Below, in pieces: positions 1 to 6,516 of a stretch of 9,685 nt of DNA. Location of the stretch: the NCBI GenBank assembly GCA_007116605.1, contig SKID01000227.1, positions 1-9,685 of the forward strand, read 5' to 3'. This stretch comes from Tissierellia bacterium. Lineage in GTDB: Bacteria; Bacillota; Clostridia; Tissierellales; Dethiosulfatibacteraceae. A program made the position numbers and the translations under genes. The notes below the pieces were generated by a model that was given only the letters and a program-made list of their open reading frames with translations, did not search any database and had not been told where the DNA came from. Numbering within the stretch: the first letter of the stretch is position 1; every line of letters starts with the position of its first letter.

Positions 1-1666
1 CTTCTGCTTCTTTGTCATTAATAATCCTATAATCAAAAACATCATAATCCACTAACTGAATATCATTTGTTGTCTGTTCTTGATAAAAACTGTCAAAATC
101 AGACACTCTATGGTGAATAGGCGTCAGCAAAAATACACGGCTAAACACTTCATTTCTTTCATTTCTGAAAAAGTGAGACATGGCATCCGCTGGCGTTCTT
201 CCCGCAAAATCTTTATCCCCAGTATCCAGTGGATAGCTGGCAGCTTTTTCTTCATCTGTCTTAAAATAGGCTCTTGGATCATACACATTTGAAGGATTCC
301 ATATCATGTAACCTTCAATCCCTAATTCTCGAGATGCGATAATTTGCTGACGTACTTCGTTATATCCATAATGAATATGACCAGCGACCCATGTTGCTGT
401 AAAATCTTGTAACCAAGGGCGAATATCCGCTGGATTTTCTACTGCTGCATTTCTCTCAATAGCCTCCATCATAGAGCCTCTTATTACTCCATATGGATGA
501 GCATCTGGCACTTCAAATCCGTACCAATTTGCACCATAATGACTTGGATAAACCATTGGACAAATAATATCCACATAGGGAGCTATTTTAATCCAAGTTT
601 GACCAATATCTTCTGGTGTATCTTCCCATGTACGGGTAATGATGCCAAAAACATCTGCTGCTGTTGTTACACCATAATCTGCCAATTCCTCTTGAGCATA
701 TTTTAAAAACTCACTAATAGCGTCATCTTTTCTACGATCATTTCTTCCTGGGAATTTTGTAATTGGATTGTATGCTCGGGCATTATCTGGAAATCGCACA
801 TAATCGAATTGAATTTCTTTAAAACCAACCAAAGCTGCTTCTTTGGATATGGCGATATTATAATCCCACACATACTGATCAAAAGGATTGACCCAAGGTG
901 TCCCACTATAATCATACCAAATGTCACCATTTAATAACCGAATAGCATGGTCTGGACTGTTGTAAGCAAAATTTCTATCTTTAAACACGACAACTCTAGC
1001 AATGGGATAAATGTCATATTTGTCTAATATTTCCATCAGCTCTTGAATGTCTCTAATTCGCACATAACGATTGGCATCTACTTCTTCTACAATGGGCAAC
1101 TGACTTCTATAAGTTAGCAAACCATTATCATCTTTAACATCAATAACAAAAGCGTTTATTTCAGTGGCAACTGCAATACCAATAGCTTTTTCTAAGGTGT
1201 TAATATTGCTAAGAGATCCACTGAGTCGATTAACCGTATCCCGATCTCCATTTTCGAGGGCCTCAATATAAGCTACGTATAAATCAACATTTTCTTCATT
1301 TACTGGTCTTGAAGCACTGCTTCCTGTTAAAAACAGTCCTCGGGCAACAAATCTCTCAGCACTTAAGTCCGCATCCAAAGATGGTAACGGGATGTAAAAC
1401 TCACCCAAAGCTTCTTTTCTTGCCTCTTCCAATAACGCTCTTTCTCTAATCGCTTCTTCTCTAGCAATCTCAGCTAATTCTTCTTCCGTTAATCCGTCAT
1501 CACCATTTTCATCTGAATCTATTGGTTCTTCATCCTGATTATCAACAGGATCTTCAATAGGTTCATCATCTGAGTCAACAGGTTTTTCCACATTAGTAGG
1601 ATTACACGCGGTTATCATTAACAGCATCGTCAATATAAGCAGTATCCATTTATATCTTTTAAGCAT
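1..1666 (-). CDS. Lipoprotein with DUF4015-type putative glycoside hydrolase domain (3' end off the window)
   Basis: The reading frame is open from an ATG at 1666 to the left edge, giving 555 codons with no stop; the C-terminus lies outside. A strong Shine-Dalgarno (AGAAGGAGA) precedes the start. Residues 1-21 form a lipoprotein signal peptide: KRYK, a hydrophobic stretch, then lipobox ITAC with Cys21 as the lipidated residue. Residues about 28-62 are an Asp/Glu/Pro-rich linker with an imperfect DEEPIDSD-like repeat, followed by a charged, probably helical stretch. From about 150 to 465 the protein matches the TIM-barrel DUF4015 family of putative glycoside hydrolases, with FVIDVKDDNG, ARVVVFKD, QFDYVRFP (Asp288 in its centre), TTAADVFG, CPMVYPSHY and EGYMIWNPSN. 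The family's substrate is not established; an extracellular, membrane-tethered role in polysaccharide processing is inference. About 90 residues beyond the barrel are not recognised. It has its own promoter downstream of proS. Confidence 0.88.
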   Translation of the reverse strand, partial: MLKRYKWILLILTMLLMITACNPTNVEKPVDSDDEPIEDPVDNQDEEPIDSDENGDDGLTEEELAEIAREEAIRERALLEEARKEALGEFYIPLPSLDADLSAERFVARGLFLTGSSASRPVNEENVDLYVAYIEALENGDRDTVNRLSGSLSNINTLEKAIGIAVATEINAFVIDVKDDNGLLTYRSQLPIVEEVDANRYVRIRDIQELMEILDKYDIYPIARVVVFKDRNFAYNSPDHAIRLLNGDIWYDYSGTPWVNPFDQYVWDYNIAISKEAALVGFKEIQFDYVRFPDNARAYNPITKFPGRNDRRKDDAISEFLKYAQEELADYGVTTAADVFGIITRTWEDTPEDIGQTWIKIAPYVDIICPMVYPSHYGANWYGFEVPDAHPYGVIRGSMMEAIERNAAVENPADIRPWLQDFTATWVAGHIHYGYNEVRQQIIASRELGIEGYMIWNPSNVYDPRAYFKTDEEKAASYPLDTGDKDFAGRTPADAMSHFFRNERNEVFSRVFLLTPIHHRVSDFDSFYQEQTTNDIQLVDYDVFDYRIINDKEAE

Positions 1667-1697
1667 TATAATCTCCTTCTGTAGTGTCTTCATGAGC

Positions 1698-1703
1698 ATT
1701 ATA
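1698..1703 (-). promoter_or_regulatory. Extended -10 promoter of the DUF4015 lipoprotein gene
   Basis: Read on minus, TGG-TATAAT is a consensus -10 with an extended TGn element, about 30 nt upstream of the ATG at 1666. No good -35 hexamer lies 16-18 nt further up. An imperfect palindrome (TGGTCAATTGTCCA, 1728-1741) lies where the -35 region and upstream sequence would be. Confidence 0.6.
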
Positions 1704-1747
1704 CCATAGTCATCTAGCGATTCCTATTGGACAATTGACCACAATCA

Positions 1748-3190
1748 TTAATAGGCTCTCGCTGCGTAAATCATATGTTTTCCTTCTTTATCACAGAAGT
1801 GACAAGTTTCTTGTAGTTTCTCTTGTTCAAAAGGCATACAGCGAATAGACATGCCCGTTTCTTTTTTCAGTCTTTCTTCACATTCTCGACTACCGCACCA
1901 CATTGCTTTCACAAATCCTTTTTTCTTATCCATATCTGCTTTGAAAGCTTCATAGTCTATCATGGTGTGGGTATGCTCATCCCGGTGTTTTTTCGCTTTT
2001 TCTAGAAGGGAATATTGTATATCTTCTAATAAATTGGCGATAGCTTCTTCAAAACCATCTAATGAAAGGGTTAGTTTTTCTAAAGTATCTCTTCTCACCA
2101 CCATAGCTTCATTGTTTTCAATGTCTCTTGGACCGATTTCTACACGAATAGGATAACCTTTCATTTCATATTGATTAAATTTCCATCCAGGAGATTCTTT
2201 CGGATCATCATCTAGCTCTACACGAATCCCTTTAATTTTAAGTGATTCATACAAAGCTTCTGCTTTTTCTTTAACACCAGGCTTTTTAACTGCTATAGGA
2301 ATAATGACAACTTGGGTTGGTGCTACTCTTGGAGGCAATACTAAACCACGATTGTCTCCATGTACCATAATCAAACCTCCAATTAGACGCGTAGATATCC
2401 CCCAAGAAGTGTGGTATGGATGATGTTCTTTGTTGTCTCTCCCTAAAAATTTAATTTCGAAAGCCGTTGTAAAATGCTGTCCTAGATTATGAGAAGTCCC
2501 AGCCTGTAAAGCTTGACCATCGTGCATTAAGGCTTCCATGGTATAAGTTGCCTCAGCACCAGCAAATTTTTCTTTATCACTTTTTCTACCTACTACAACA
2601 GGCATGGCTAATAGGTCTTCAGCAACTTGACGATAAATTTCTAGCATTTGTAAGGTTTCTTCTTGAGCTTCTTCATAAGTTTCATGTAATGTGTGACCTT
2701 CTTGCCATAAAAACTCAGAAGTTCTTAAAAATGGACGTGTGGTTTTTTCCCATCTAACCACAGAACACCATTGATTATATAAGTATGGTAAATCTCTGTA
2801 TGAATTTAACCATTTACTGTACATATTGCAGATAATCGTTTCCGAAGTAGGTCGCACACATAATCGTTCACTTAGTTCTTCATTTCCACCATGAGTCACC
2901 CATGCCACTTCTGGTGCAAAACCTTCTACATGCTCTTTTTCTTTGTTTAACAAACTTTCAGGAATGAGCAAGGGAAAATACATGTTTTTGTGACCCGTTG
3001 CCTTAAACTTAGCATCAGCAAACTCTTGGATTTTTTCCCAAAGAGCATATCCATAAGGTCGTATGACCATAAATCCTTTTACTGGAGAATAGTCCACTAA
3101 CTCATTTTTTAAAATAACATCGGTATACCACCTTGGGAAATCTTCTTCCATGGGTGTAATTTCTTTAACAAATTCTTTTTTCTTAGACAT
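1748..3190 (-). CDS. proS: Prolyl-tRNA synthetase, archaeal/eukaryote-like short type
   Basis: Class II synthetase that charges tRNA-Pro with proline in the cytoplasm. The start is placed at ATG 3190 (MSKKKEF, 480 aa) because AAGGAAGG lies just upstream; an in-frame ATG at 3214 precedes that Shine-Dalgarno and is rejected. Visible landmarks are RPTSE (113-117), motif 2 RWEKTTRPFLRTSEF (146-160) followed by QEGHT, GTSHNLGQHF, and motif 3 around HTSWGISTRLIGG and HGDNRGLVLPP. An anticodon-binding domain and a C-terminal zinc domain follow, with Cys432, Cys437, Cys463 and Cys466 at spacing 5/26/3, and a terminal Tyr480. There is no insertion (editing) domain as in the long bacterial type, so this is the short Thermus/archaeal-like form also common in Clostridia. 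Expression is probably controlled by the upstream T-box. No convincing terminator follows, so some read-through into the lipoprotein gene is possible. Confidence 0.97.
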   Translation of the reverse strand: MSKKKEFVKEITPMEEDFPRWYTDVILKNELVDYSPVKGFMVIRPYGYALWEKIQEFADAKFKATGHKNMYFPLLIPESLLNKEKEHVEGFAPEVAWVTHGGNEELSERLCVRPTSETIICNMYSKWLNSYRDLPYLYNQWCSVVRWEKTTRPFLRTSEFLWQEGHTLHETYEEAQEETLQMLEIYRQVAEDLLAMPVVVGRKSDKEKFAGAEATYTMEALMHDGQALQAGTSHNLGQHFTTAFEIKFLGRDNKEHHPYHTSWGISTRLIGGLIMVHGDNRGLVLPPRVAPTQVVIIPIAVKKPGVKEKAEALYESLKIKGIRVELDDDPKESPGWKFNQYEMKGYPIRVEIGPRDIENNEAMVVRRDTLEKLTLSLDGFEEAIANLLEDIQYSLLEKAKKHRDEHTHTMIDYEAFKADMDKKKGFVKAMWCGSRECEERLKKETGMSIRCMPFEQEKLQETCHFCDKEGKHMIYAARAY

Positions 3191-3311
3191 GTTAACCTTC
3201 CTTTTATATATCATATTTTAATTTCATTGTTACTCCATTACAAGACGAAGCATTTGTACAATATTTAATGCATTGCTACACTTGCATCATTCGGAGTTTT
3301 TTCTTAATTCA

Positions 3312-3340
3312 CTCATGCTATAATCCAAGATTAGCATAAG
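3312..3340 (-). repeat. Hairpin in the proS leader, between T-box terminator and start codon
   Basis: Read on minus, CTTATGCT-AATC, loop TTG, GATT-at-AGCATGAG forms about 12 base pairs with a 2-nt bulge and one G-U. No T-run follows on either strand, so it is not an intrinsic terminator. It lies in an otherwise featureless AT-rich stretch of about 180 nt (3191-3371), longer than is usual between a T-box terminator and its gene. Function unknown; RNA stability or a cleavage site are guesses. Confidence 0.4.
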
Positions 3341-3371
3341 CAAAATAATGGCCTATTCAGGTGAATTCAAC

Positions 3372-3401
3372 AAAAAAACGCCTCTTGATAGTCAAGAGAC
3401 G
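3372..3401 (-). terminator. T-box intrinsic terminator (attenuator) of proS
   Basis: Read on minus, CGTCTCTTGA, loop CTA, TCAAGAGGCG pairs over 10 bp with one U-G, followed by seven T. Its 5' arm (CTCT) is also the 3' strand of the antiterminator, as expected for a T-box switch. Confidence 0.95.
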
Positions 3402-3580
3402 GATTACCGCGGTACCACTCTAGTTGCTGTTATGCAGCCACTCTAGATGTTATCGGTTTCAGACCGTCTGGTTTTTCAGAATGCTCCAAGTTAGGTTCAA
3501 AACCACATTGGTCGGGAAATTCACACCTACATTCCCTCTCTTTAGACATATGATTTCTACTATTCTCTTCATCGCTGTGG
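3372..3580 (-). promoter_or_regulatory. T-box riboswitch controlling proS (proline specifier CCU)
   Basis: A T-box leader that senses uncharged tRNA. Read on minus, stem I starts around 3573 with GATGAAGAGAATAGTAG and an AGAGAGGGAATG distal region. The specifier side reads TGAA-CCT-AACTTGGAGC, placing the CCU proline codon at 3493-3495, in agreement with the proS gene downstream. Stem III is visible as CTAG...GCTG-cataa-CAGC...CTAG. The T-box sequence itself, AGAGTGGTACCGCGG, ends at 3407; its TGGT bulge would pair with a tRNA acceptor end ACCA. The antiterminator (AGAG...CTCT) competes with the terminator at 3372-3401. By family knowledge, uncharged tRNA-Pro stabilises the antiterminator and permits proS transcription. 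Confidence 0.95.
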
Positions 3581-3610
3581 CGCAATATCATCCACTATTA
3601 AAACCAATAA

Positions 3611-3730
3611 ACAGGACTCTGGGTTCAGAGGTTATTTGAAACACCACCCAAACATTAGAGACCCTATCCAAGAAACCTACAGTACTGATCTCCTCATCTA
3701 ATCAGTAGGAGTCTTAGCACTGTTAGTCAT
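3611..3730 (-). repeat. Structured intergenic element, copy A (full, two hairpins)
   Basis: Begins with ATGACTAACAGTGCTAAGAC, shared exactly with copy B at 9094. Hairpin 1 (3680-3722) pairs CAGTGCT with AGTACTG (one G-U) and CTCCT with AGGAG. Hairpin 2 lies between GGTCTCT and AGAGTCC and pairs TTGGGTGGTGTTT with AAATAACCTCTGA at 11 of 13 positions, several as G-U. Compared with copy B, pairs change CTCCC/GGGAG to CTCCT/AGGAG and C-G to U-A, which preserves the fold. It lies between the proS promoter and T-box stem I, so it should be transcribed as part of the proS leader. Identity unknown. Confidence 0.8.
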
Positions 3731-3746
3731 GGGATAAACTGTGAAA

Positions 3747-3775
3747 ATTGTAACTGATTATTGTCTTTTTGTCAA
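3747..3775 (-). promoter_or_regulatory. Promoter of the proS leader, embedded in the end of ispF
   Basis: Read on minus, TTGACA (3770-3775), a 17-nt spacer and TACAAT (3747-3752) make a near-perfect vegetative promoter. The -35 hexamer encodes part of the C-terminal LLTKRQ of IspF, and the ispF stop codon (3758-3760) lies in the spacer. Transcription would start near 3740, giving a leader of about 550 nt to the proS start. Confidence 0.85.
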
Positions 3776-4234
3776 TAGGACCACAGCTTCTGCAGCAATC
3801 CCTTCTTCTCGACCAACAAATCCCAATTTTTCAGTCGTTGTGGCTTTGATATTTAACTGATCACTCTCTATCCCTAAAATCTGGCACAAAACCGACTTCA
3901 TCGCCTCTTTATAGGATAAAAGTTTGGGTTTTTGAGCCATAATAATCGTGTCTAAATTAACAATTTCATAGCTGTTACTTATCATAATTTCTACGACTTT
4001 TCCCAATAACACCTTGCTATCAATCCCCTTATAAGCGGCAGATGTATCCGGAAAATGGATCCCTATATCCCCTAATCCCATAGCCCCTAATAATGCATCT
4101 ATAATAGCATGAATCAACACATCTGCATCAGAGTGACCTACCAGACCTTTTTCATGGGGAATCAAAACCCCTCCAATAATGAGTTTATAACCCTTTTCTA
4201 GTCGGTGCACATCATATCCAATACCAATTCTCAT
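3758..4234 (-). CDS. ispF: 2-C-methyl-D-erythritol 2,4-cyclodiphosphate synthase
   Basis: Cyclises the CDP-methylerythritol phosphate intermediate to 2-C-methyl-D-erythritol 2,4-cyclodiphosphate, releasing CMP, in the non-mevalonate (MEP) pathway for isoprenoid precursors; the family is a trimeric cytoplasmic metal enzyme. The 158-aa length is typical. The N-terminus RIGIGYDVHRL carries metal ligands Asp8 and His10, and His42 is in GHSDADVLIHA; LGDIGIHFPDT and the C-terminal TTEKLGFVGREEGIAAEA are also family hallmarks. The ATG at 4234 has an AGAGGT Shine-Dalgarno about 8 nt upstream. It follows ispD after 30 nt with no terminator between, so the two are probably co-transcribed. Its last codons contain the -35 of the proS promoter. 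Confidence 0.98.
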   Translation of the reverse strand: MRIGIGYDVHRLEKGYKLIIGGVLIPHEKGLVGHSDADVLIHAIIDALLGAMGLGDIGIHFPDTSAAYKGIDSKVLLGKVVEIMISNSYEIVNLDTIIMAQKPKLLSYKEAMKSVLCQILGIESDQLNIKATTTEKLGFVGREEGIAAEAVVLLTKRQ

Positions 4235-4264
4235 CTATTATACCTCTTTTTTTATATAACATTA

Positions 4265-4969
4265 TTACACATAACCTCGTTTATCTACAATATACCTAGC
4301 ATGTTCTAAATCAGATGGATGCGTGATTTTAAGATTAATCTGCTGATTTTCAATAATATAAACGTCATATCCAAAATATTCTAATATAGAAGCCTCATCA
4401 GTAAAAACATGATCCACTAAAAAAGACTTTTCAAGGCAATCTTTTATTAAGAGATACTCAAAACATTGCGGTGTTTCTGCATGCCAAATTTTCCTACGAT
4501 CAATAGTTTTATCGACGCAATTATTTTTGACGATCTTAATGGTATCTGTTGCTTTTTTTCCTACAATAATCGCTTTTTTATCCACTACTTCTTTGATGAC
4601 TGAAGCAATCACTCCTTCATCAATGAGTGGTCGAACGCCATCATGTATCATCACATAGTCTGTATGATTTGCCAAAGCTTTAACACCGTTAAACACCGAA
4701 GCAGTTCGTGTATTACCGCCTAAAACTAGCATGACTTTGCTTTTTACATCATCTTTTAGCTTAGAAATAATGTGCTTTTCTACTTGCATTATGCTTGCTT
4801 GGTCACACACCACAACCACTTGCTGAATATTTTGATTTTTCCCTATCTTTTCAATAGTGTGTTGGATAACTGGTTTATCCTTTAAAATTAAATACTGTTT
4901 CTTAATATCCGTGCCCATTCTAACACCACTTCCTGCGGCAGGAATAATGGCACCTACTCTATTTCCCAA
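4265..4969 (-). CDS. ispD: 2-C-methyl-D-erythritol 4-phosphate cytidylyltransferase, TTG start
   Basis: Transfers CMP from CTP to methylerythritol phosphate, the step before IspE and IspF in the MEP pathway. The start is set at TTG 4969 (234 aa, GNRVGAIIPAAGSG). It has AGGAGG 8 nt upstream and gives the usual family length, whereas an ATG start at 5065 would add 32 residues encoded by the preceding terminator and spacer. Motifs: nucleotide-binding AIIPAAGSGVRMG (7-19) with KKQY (23-26), GGNTRTASV (85-93), HDGVRP (109-114), TDTIK (141-145), ETPQ (165-168), FTDEAS (189-194) and KITHPSDL (214-221). Directly upstream of ispF with a 30-nt gap, matching the common ispD-ispF pairing. No strong promoter is visible between the terminator at 5036-5087 and the start. 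Confidence 0.96.
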   Translation of the reverse strand: MGNRVGAIIPAAGSGVRMGTDIKKQYLILKDKPVIQHTIEKIGKNQNIQQVVVVCDQASIMQVEKHIISKLKDDVKSKVMLVLGGNTRTASVFNGVKALANHTDYVMIHDGVRPLIDEGVIASVIKEVVDKKAIIVGKKATDTIKIVKNNCVDKTIDRRKIWHAETPQCFEYLLIKDCLEKSFLVDHVFTDEASILEYFGYDVYIIENQQINLKITHPSDLEHARYIVDKRGYV

Positions 4970-4977
4970 AAATTTGT

Positions 4978-4983
4978 CCTCCT
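4978..4983 (-). promoter_or_regulatory. Ribosome binding site that fixes the ispD TTG start
   Basis: AGGAGG read on minus, 8 nt before TTG at 4967-4969. No in-frame ATG or GTG lies at a suitable distance, so TTG is the supported initiation codon. Confidence 0.85.
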
Positions 4984-5035
4984 CATGCCATGATACAATG
5001 AAAGTTATTTTGCTACATTCGGTTAAATAAAGGAT

Positions 5036-5087
5036 AAAAGCAGAAAAGATAACAAGCATTTCCATAGGAATAGCTGCTCGTTATCTT
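5036..5087 (-). terminator. Intrinsic terminator after the PIN/TRAM gene
   Basis: Read on minus, AAGATAAC-g-AGCA and TGCT-t-GTTATCTT pair over 13 positions (one G-U), with a small inner TTCC/GGAA hairpin. The T-rich tail TTTTCTGCTTTT is interrupted. It starts about 20 nt after the stop codon at 5108, separating this gene from ispD. Confidence 0.7.
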
Positions 5088-5107
5088 AATCATTCGTTTG
5101 CATCCCA

Positions 5108-6190
5108 TTATCTGCCTTTTGGCTTAGCAAAGATCATTCTCCCTGCCGCTGTTTGTAAAATACTTGTCACAATCACATCTAAAGTATCGCCGATAAAGCG
5201 ACGACCGCCCTCAACCACAATCATGGTGCCATCATCCAAATAAGCTAAACCTTGACCACTTTCCTTACCATCTTTAACCACTTGGATTACCATTTCTTCA
5301 CCAGGTAGCACCACGGGCTTAACGGCATTAGCCAGCTCGTTTATATTCAATACTTGGACTCCATGAAACTCTGCCACTTTGTTTAAATTATAATCATTAG
5401 TTAAAACAACGCCATCTAAAAATTCTGCTAGCTTCAACAATTTAGAATCTACTTCATGATTGCCTGGAAAGTCCTTGCTTTCTATACGAACATCAATGAT
5501 TTGCTCGTTTTGAAGTTTATTGAGAATATCTAGTCCTCTCCTACCACGATTGCGTTTTAATGCATCTGCCGAATCTGCAATATGCTGTAACTCATTTAAC
5601 ACAAATTCTGGAATAACTAAAGTGCCTTCAATAAAACCTGTCTTACATATGTCTGCAATACGACCATCGATAATCACACTGGTGTCTAAGATTTTGCATG
5701 GAGAACGTCCCTTTGACCGACTCCCTTTACTGCTACGACTAGTTGGATTACTTCTGCTTGCTAGGGTATTTGCTAACTCATCTTTTTTCCGAGTAGCAAT
5801 GGTTATGCCTAAATACCCAAACAATAAATAAATGATTGCTGACACTGCTGTCCCCAAATAAGGGACATTTAAATTGTATAATGGTTGACTGATTAGAAAA
5901 GCTATGACTAAGCCAATAATAAGACCTAAAGCACCTGTAATAATATCATTTGCTTGGAACTTCAGCAATTCACTCTCAAAAAGATTGCTCACTCTCATTC
6001 CTAGCCTTTTAAGCTTTGGTGTTAATAAAAATAATAATAATCCAAATATAATTCCAAAAATTGCATAGATAATAAGGAAATTCACAGGTATCTTTTCAAC
6101 AAGACCCAAACTATCCAAAACGGCAACAATGCCCACACCAAACAAAACGCCTATTACTGTTACAATGGCCCTAACAATTTTGCTTATCAT
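5108..6190 (-). CDS. PIN and TRAM domain integral membrane protein (YacL family)
   Basis: A 360-aa protein like Bacillus YacL. The start is ATG 6190 (MISKIVRAIV) with AGGAGG 7 nt upstream; an upstream in-frame ATG at 6223 sits about 7 nt past the -10 hexamer and cannot be the normal start. Four hydrophobic segments (about 5-25, 36-57, 83-101, 110-132) anchor it in the membrane. A basic Ser/Arg/Lys-rich linker (about 145-163) follows, then a PIN nuclease-like domain (about 165-285; CKILDTSVIIDGRIAD with Asp169 and Asp175, later acidic LTNDYNLNK). The C-terminal TRAM domain (about 293-355, GQGLAYLDDGTMIVVEGG) is expected to bind RNA. PIN domains are usually Mg-dependent ribonucleases; the substrate of this family is not established. 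It lies between carD and ispD, as in related genomes, and forms its own transcription unit. Confidence 0.93.
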   Translation of the reverse strand: MISKIVRAIVTVIGVLFGVGIVAVLDSLGLVEKIPVNFLIIYAIFGIIFGLLLFLLTPKLKRLGMRVSNLFESELLKFQANDIITGALGLIIGLVIAFLISQPLYNLNVPYLGTAVSAIIYLLFGYLGITIATRKKDELANTLASRSNPTSRSSKGSRSKGRSPCKILDTSVIIDGRIADICKTGFIEGTLVIPEFVLNELQHIADSADALKRNRGRRGLDILNKLQNEQIIDVRIESKDFPGNHEVDSKLLKLAEFLDGVVLTNDYNLNKVAEFHGVQVLNINELANAVKPVVLPGEEMVIQVVKDGKESGQGLAYLDDGTMIVVEGGRRFIGDTLDVIVTSILQTAAGRMIFAKPKGR

Positions 6191-6229
6191 ATCCCCACCT
6201 CCTTTTTTTTGTATCATCACCACAACAAT

Positions 6230-6235
6230 ATTATA
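6230..6235 (-). promoter_or_regulatory. Extended -10 promoter of the PIN/TRAM gene
   Basis: Read on minus, TGT-TATAAT is a consensus extended -10, 39 nt upstream of ATG 6190. A TTGACA at 6266-6271 is 30 nt away, too far to be its -35; the sequence at the correct spacing is only T-rich. Confidence 0.6.
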
Positions 6236-6423
6236 ACATTTTAAACATAAAAAAAATACATATCATGTCAAAAACAAATATATATTTTTATCATTAAGTC
6301 TTCCTTAATAATTTTAACGAACTATCCCTTTTAAGTATCACTCAAACTTTCTAAAAGCTTACACATCAGACACTAGACCATTATCTGTAGATCTCCTGAC
6401 TGAAAAACTAATCTTCCTCAAAA
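6236..6423. other. Intergenic stretch with no recognised gene
   Basis: AT-rich sequence between the PIN/TRAM promoter and repeat copy C. A 6-bp ATTAAG/CTTAAT hairpin with loop GAAGA and an isolated TTGACA at 6266-6271 (minus) are visible, but no ORF with a Shine-Dalgarno was found. Confidence 0.5.
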
Positions 6424-6473
6424 GGATTCTTGGTTCAGATGGCACGTAAAACGCCAACTGAATATTAGAGACC
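6424..6473 (-). repeat. Structured intergenic element, copy C (second hairpin only)
   Basis: Read on minus it starts GGTCTCTAATATTCAG and ends CCAAGAATCC, matching the second half of copy B at 9162-9212. The hairpin pairs TCAGTTGGCGTTT with ACGTGCCATCTGA at 11 of 13 positions; two differences from copy B become G-U pairs. The first hairpin is absent: the expected position is occupied by the carD terminator and the carD 3' end. It lies between carD and the PIN/TRAM promoter and points toward the PIN/TRAM gene. Confidence 0.7.
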
Positions 6474-6485
6474 TTTATCCTTGAT

Positions 6486-6516
6486 AAAAAAATAAAAACT
6501 AGGATTGCTCCTAATT
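6486..6516 (-). terminator. Intrinsic terminator of carD, overlapping its stop codon
   Basis: Read on minus, AATTAGGA, loop GCAA, TCCTAGTT forms 8 bp (one U-G), followed by TTTATTTTTTT. The TAG stop codon of carD (6511-6513) lies in the 5' arm. Confidence 0.85.

Noticed and set aside
703..930. 75-aa minus-strand frame inside the DUF4015 gene
   Set aside because: It overlaps the long lipoprotein frame, which has family motifs and a Shine-Dalgarno; this short frame has neither.
3287..3319. Tiny minus-strand ORF (MSELRKNSE) in the proS leader as a leader peptide
   Set aside because: Nine codons, poor Shine-Dalgarno and no proline codons; proS is already explained by the T-box.
6191..6223. Upstream in-frame ATG for the PIN/TRAM gene
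   Set aside because: It sits about 7 nt after the -10 hexamer, at or before the likely transcription start, and has no Shine-Dalgarno; AGGAGG fits ATG 6190.
6236..6271. TTGACA at 6266-6271 as the -35 of the PIN/TRAM promoter
   Set aside because: It is 30 nt from the TATAAT, far outside the 16-18 nt range.
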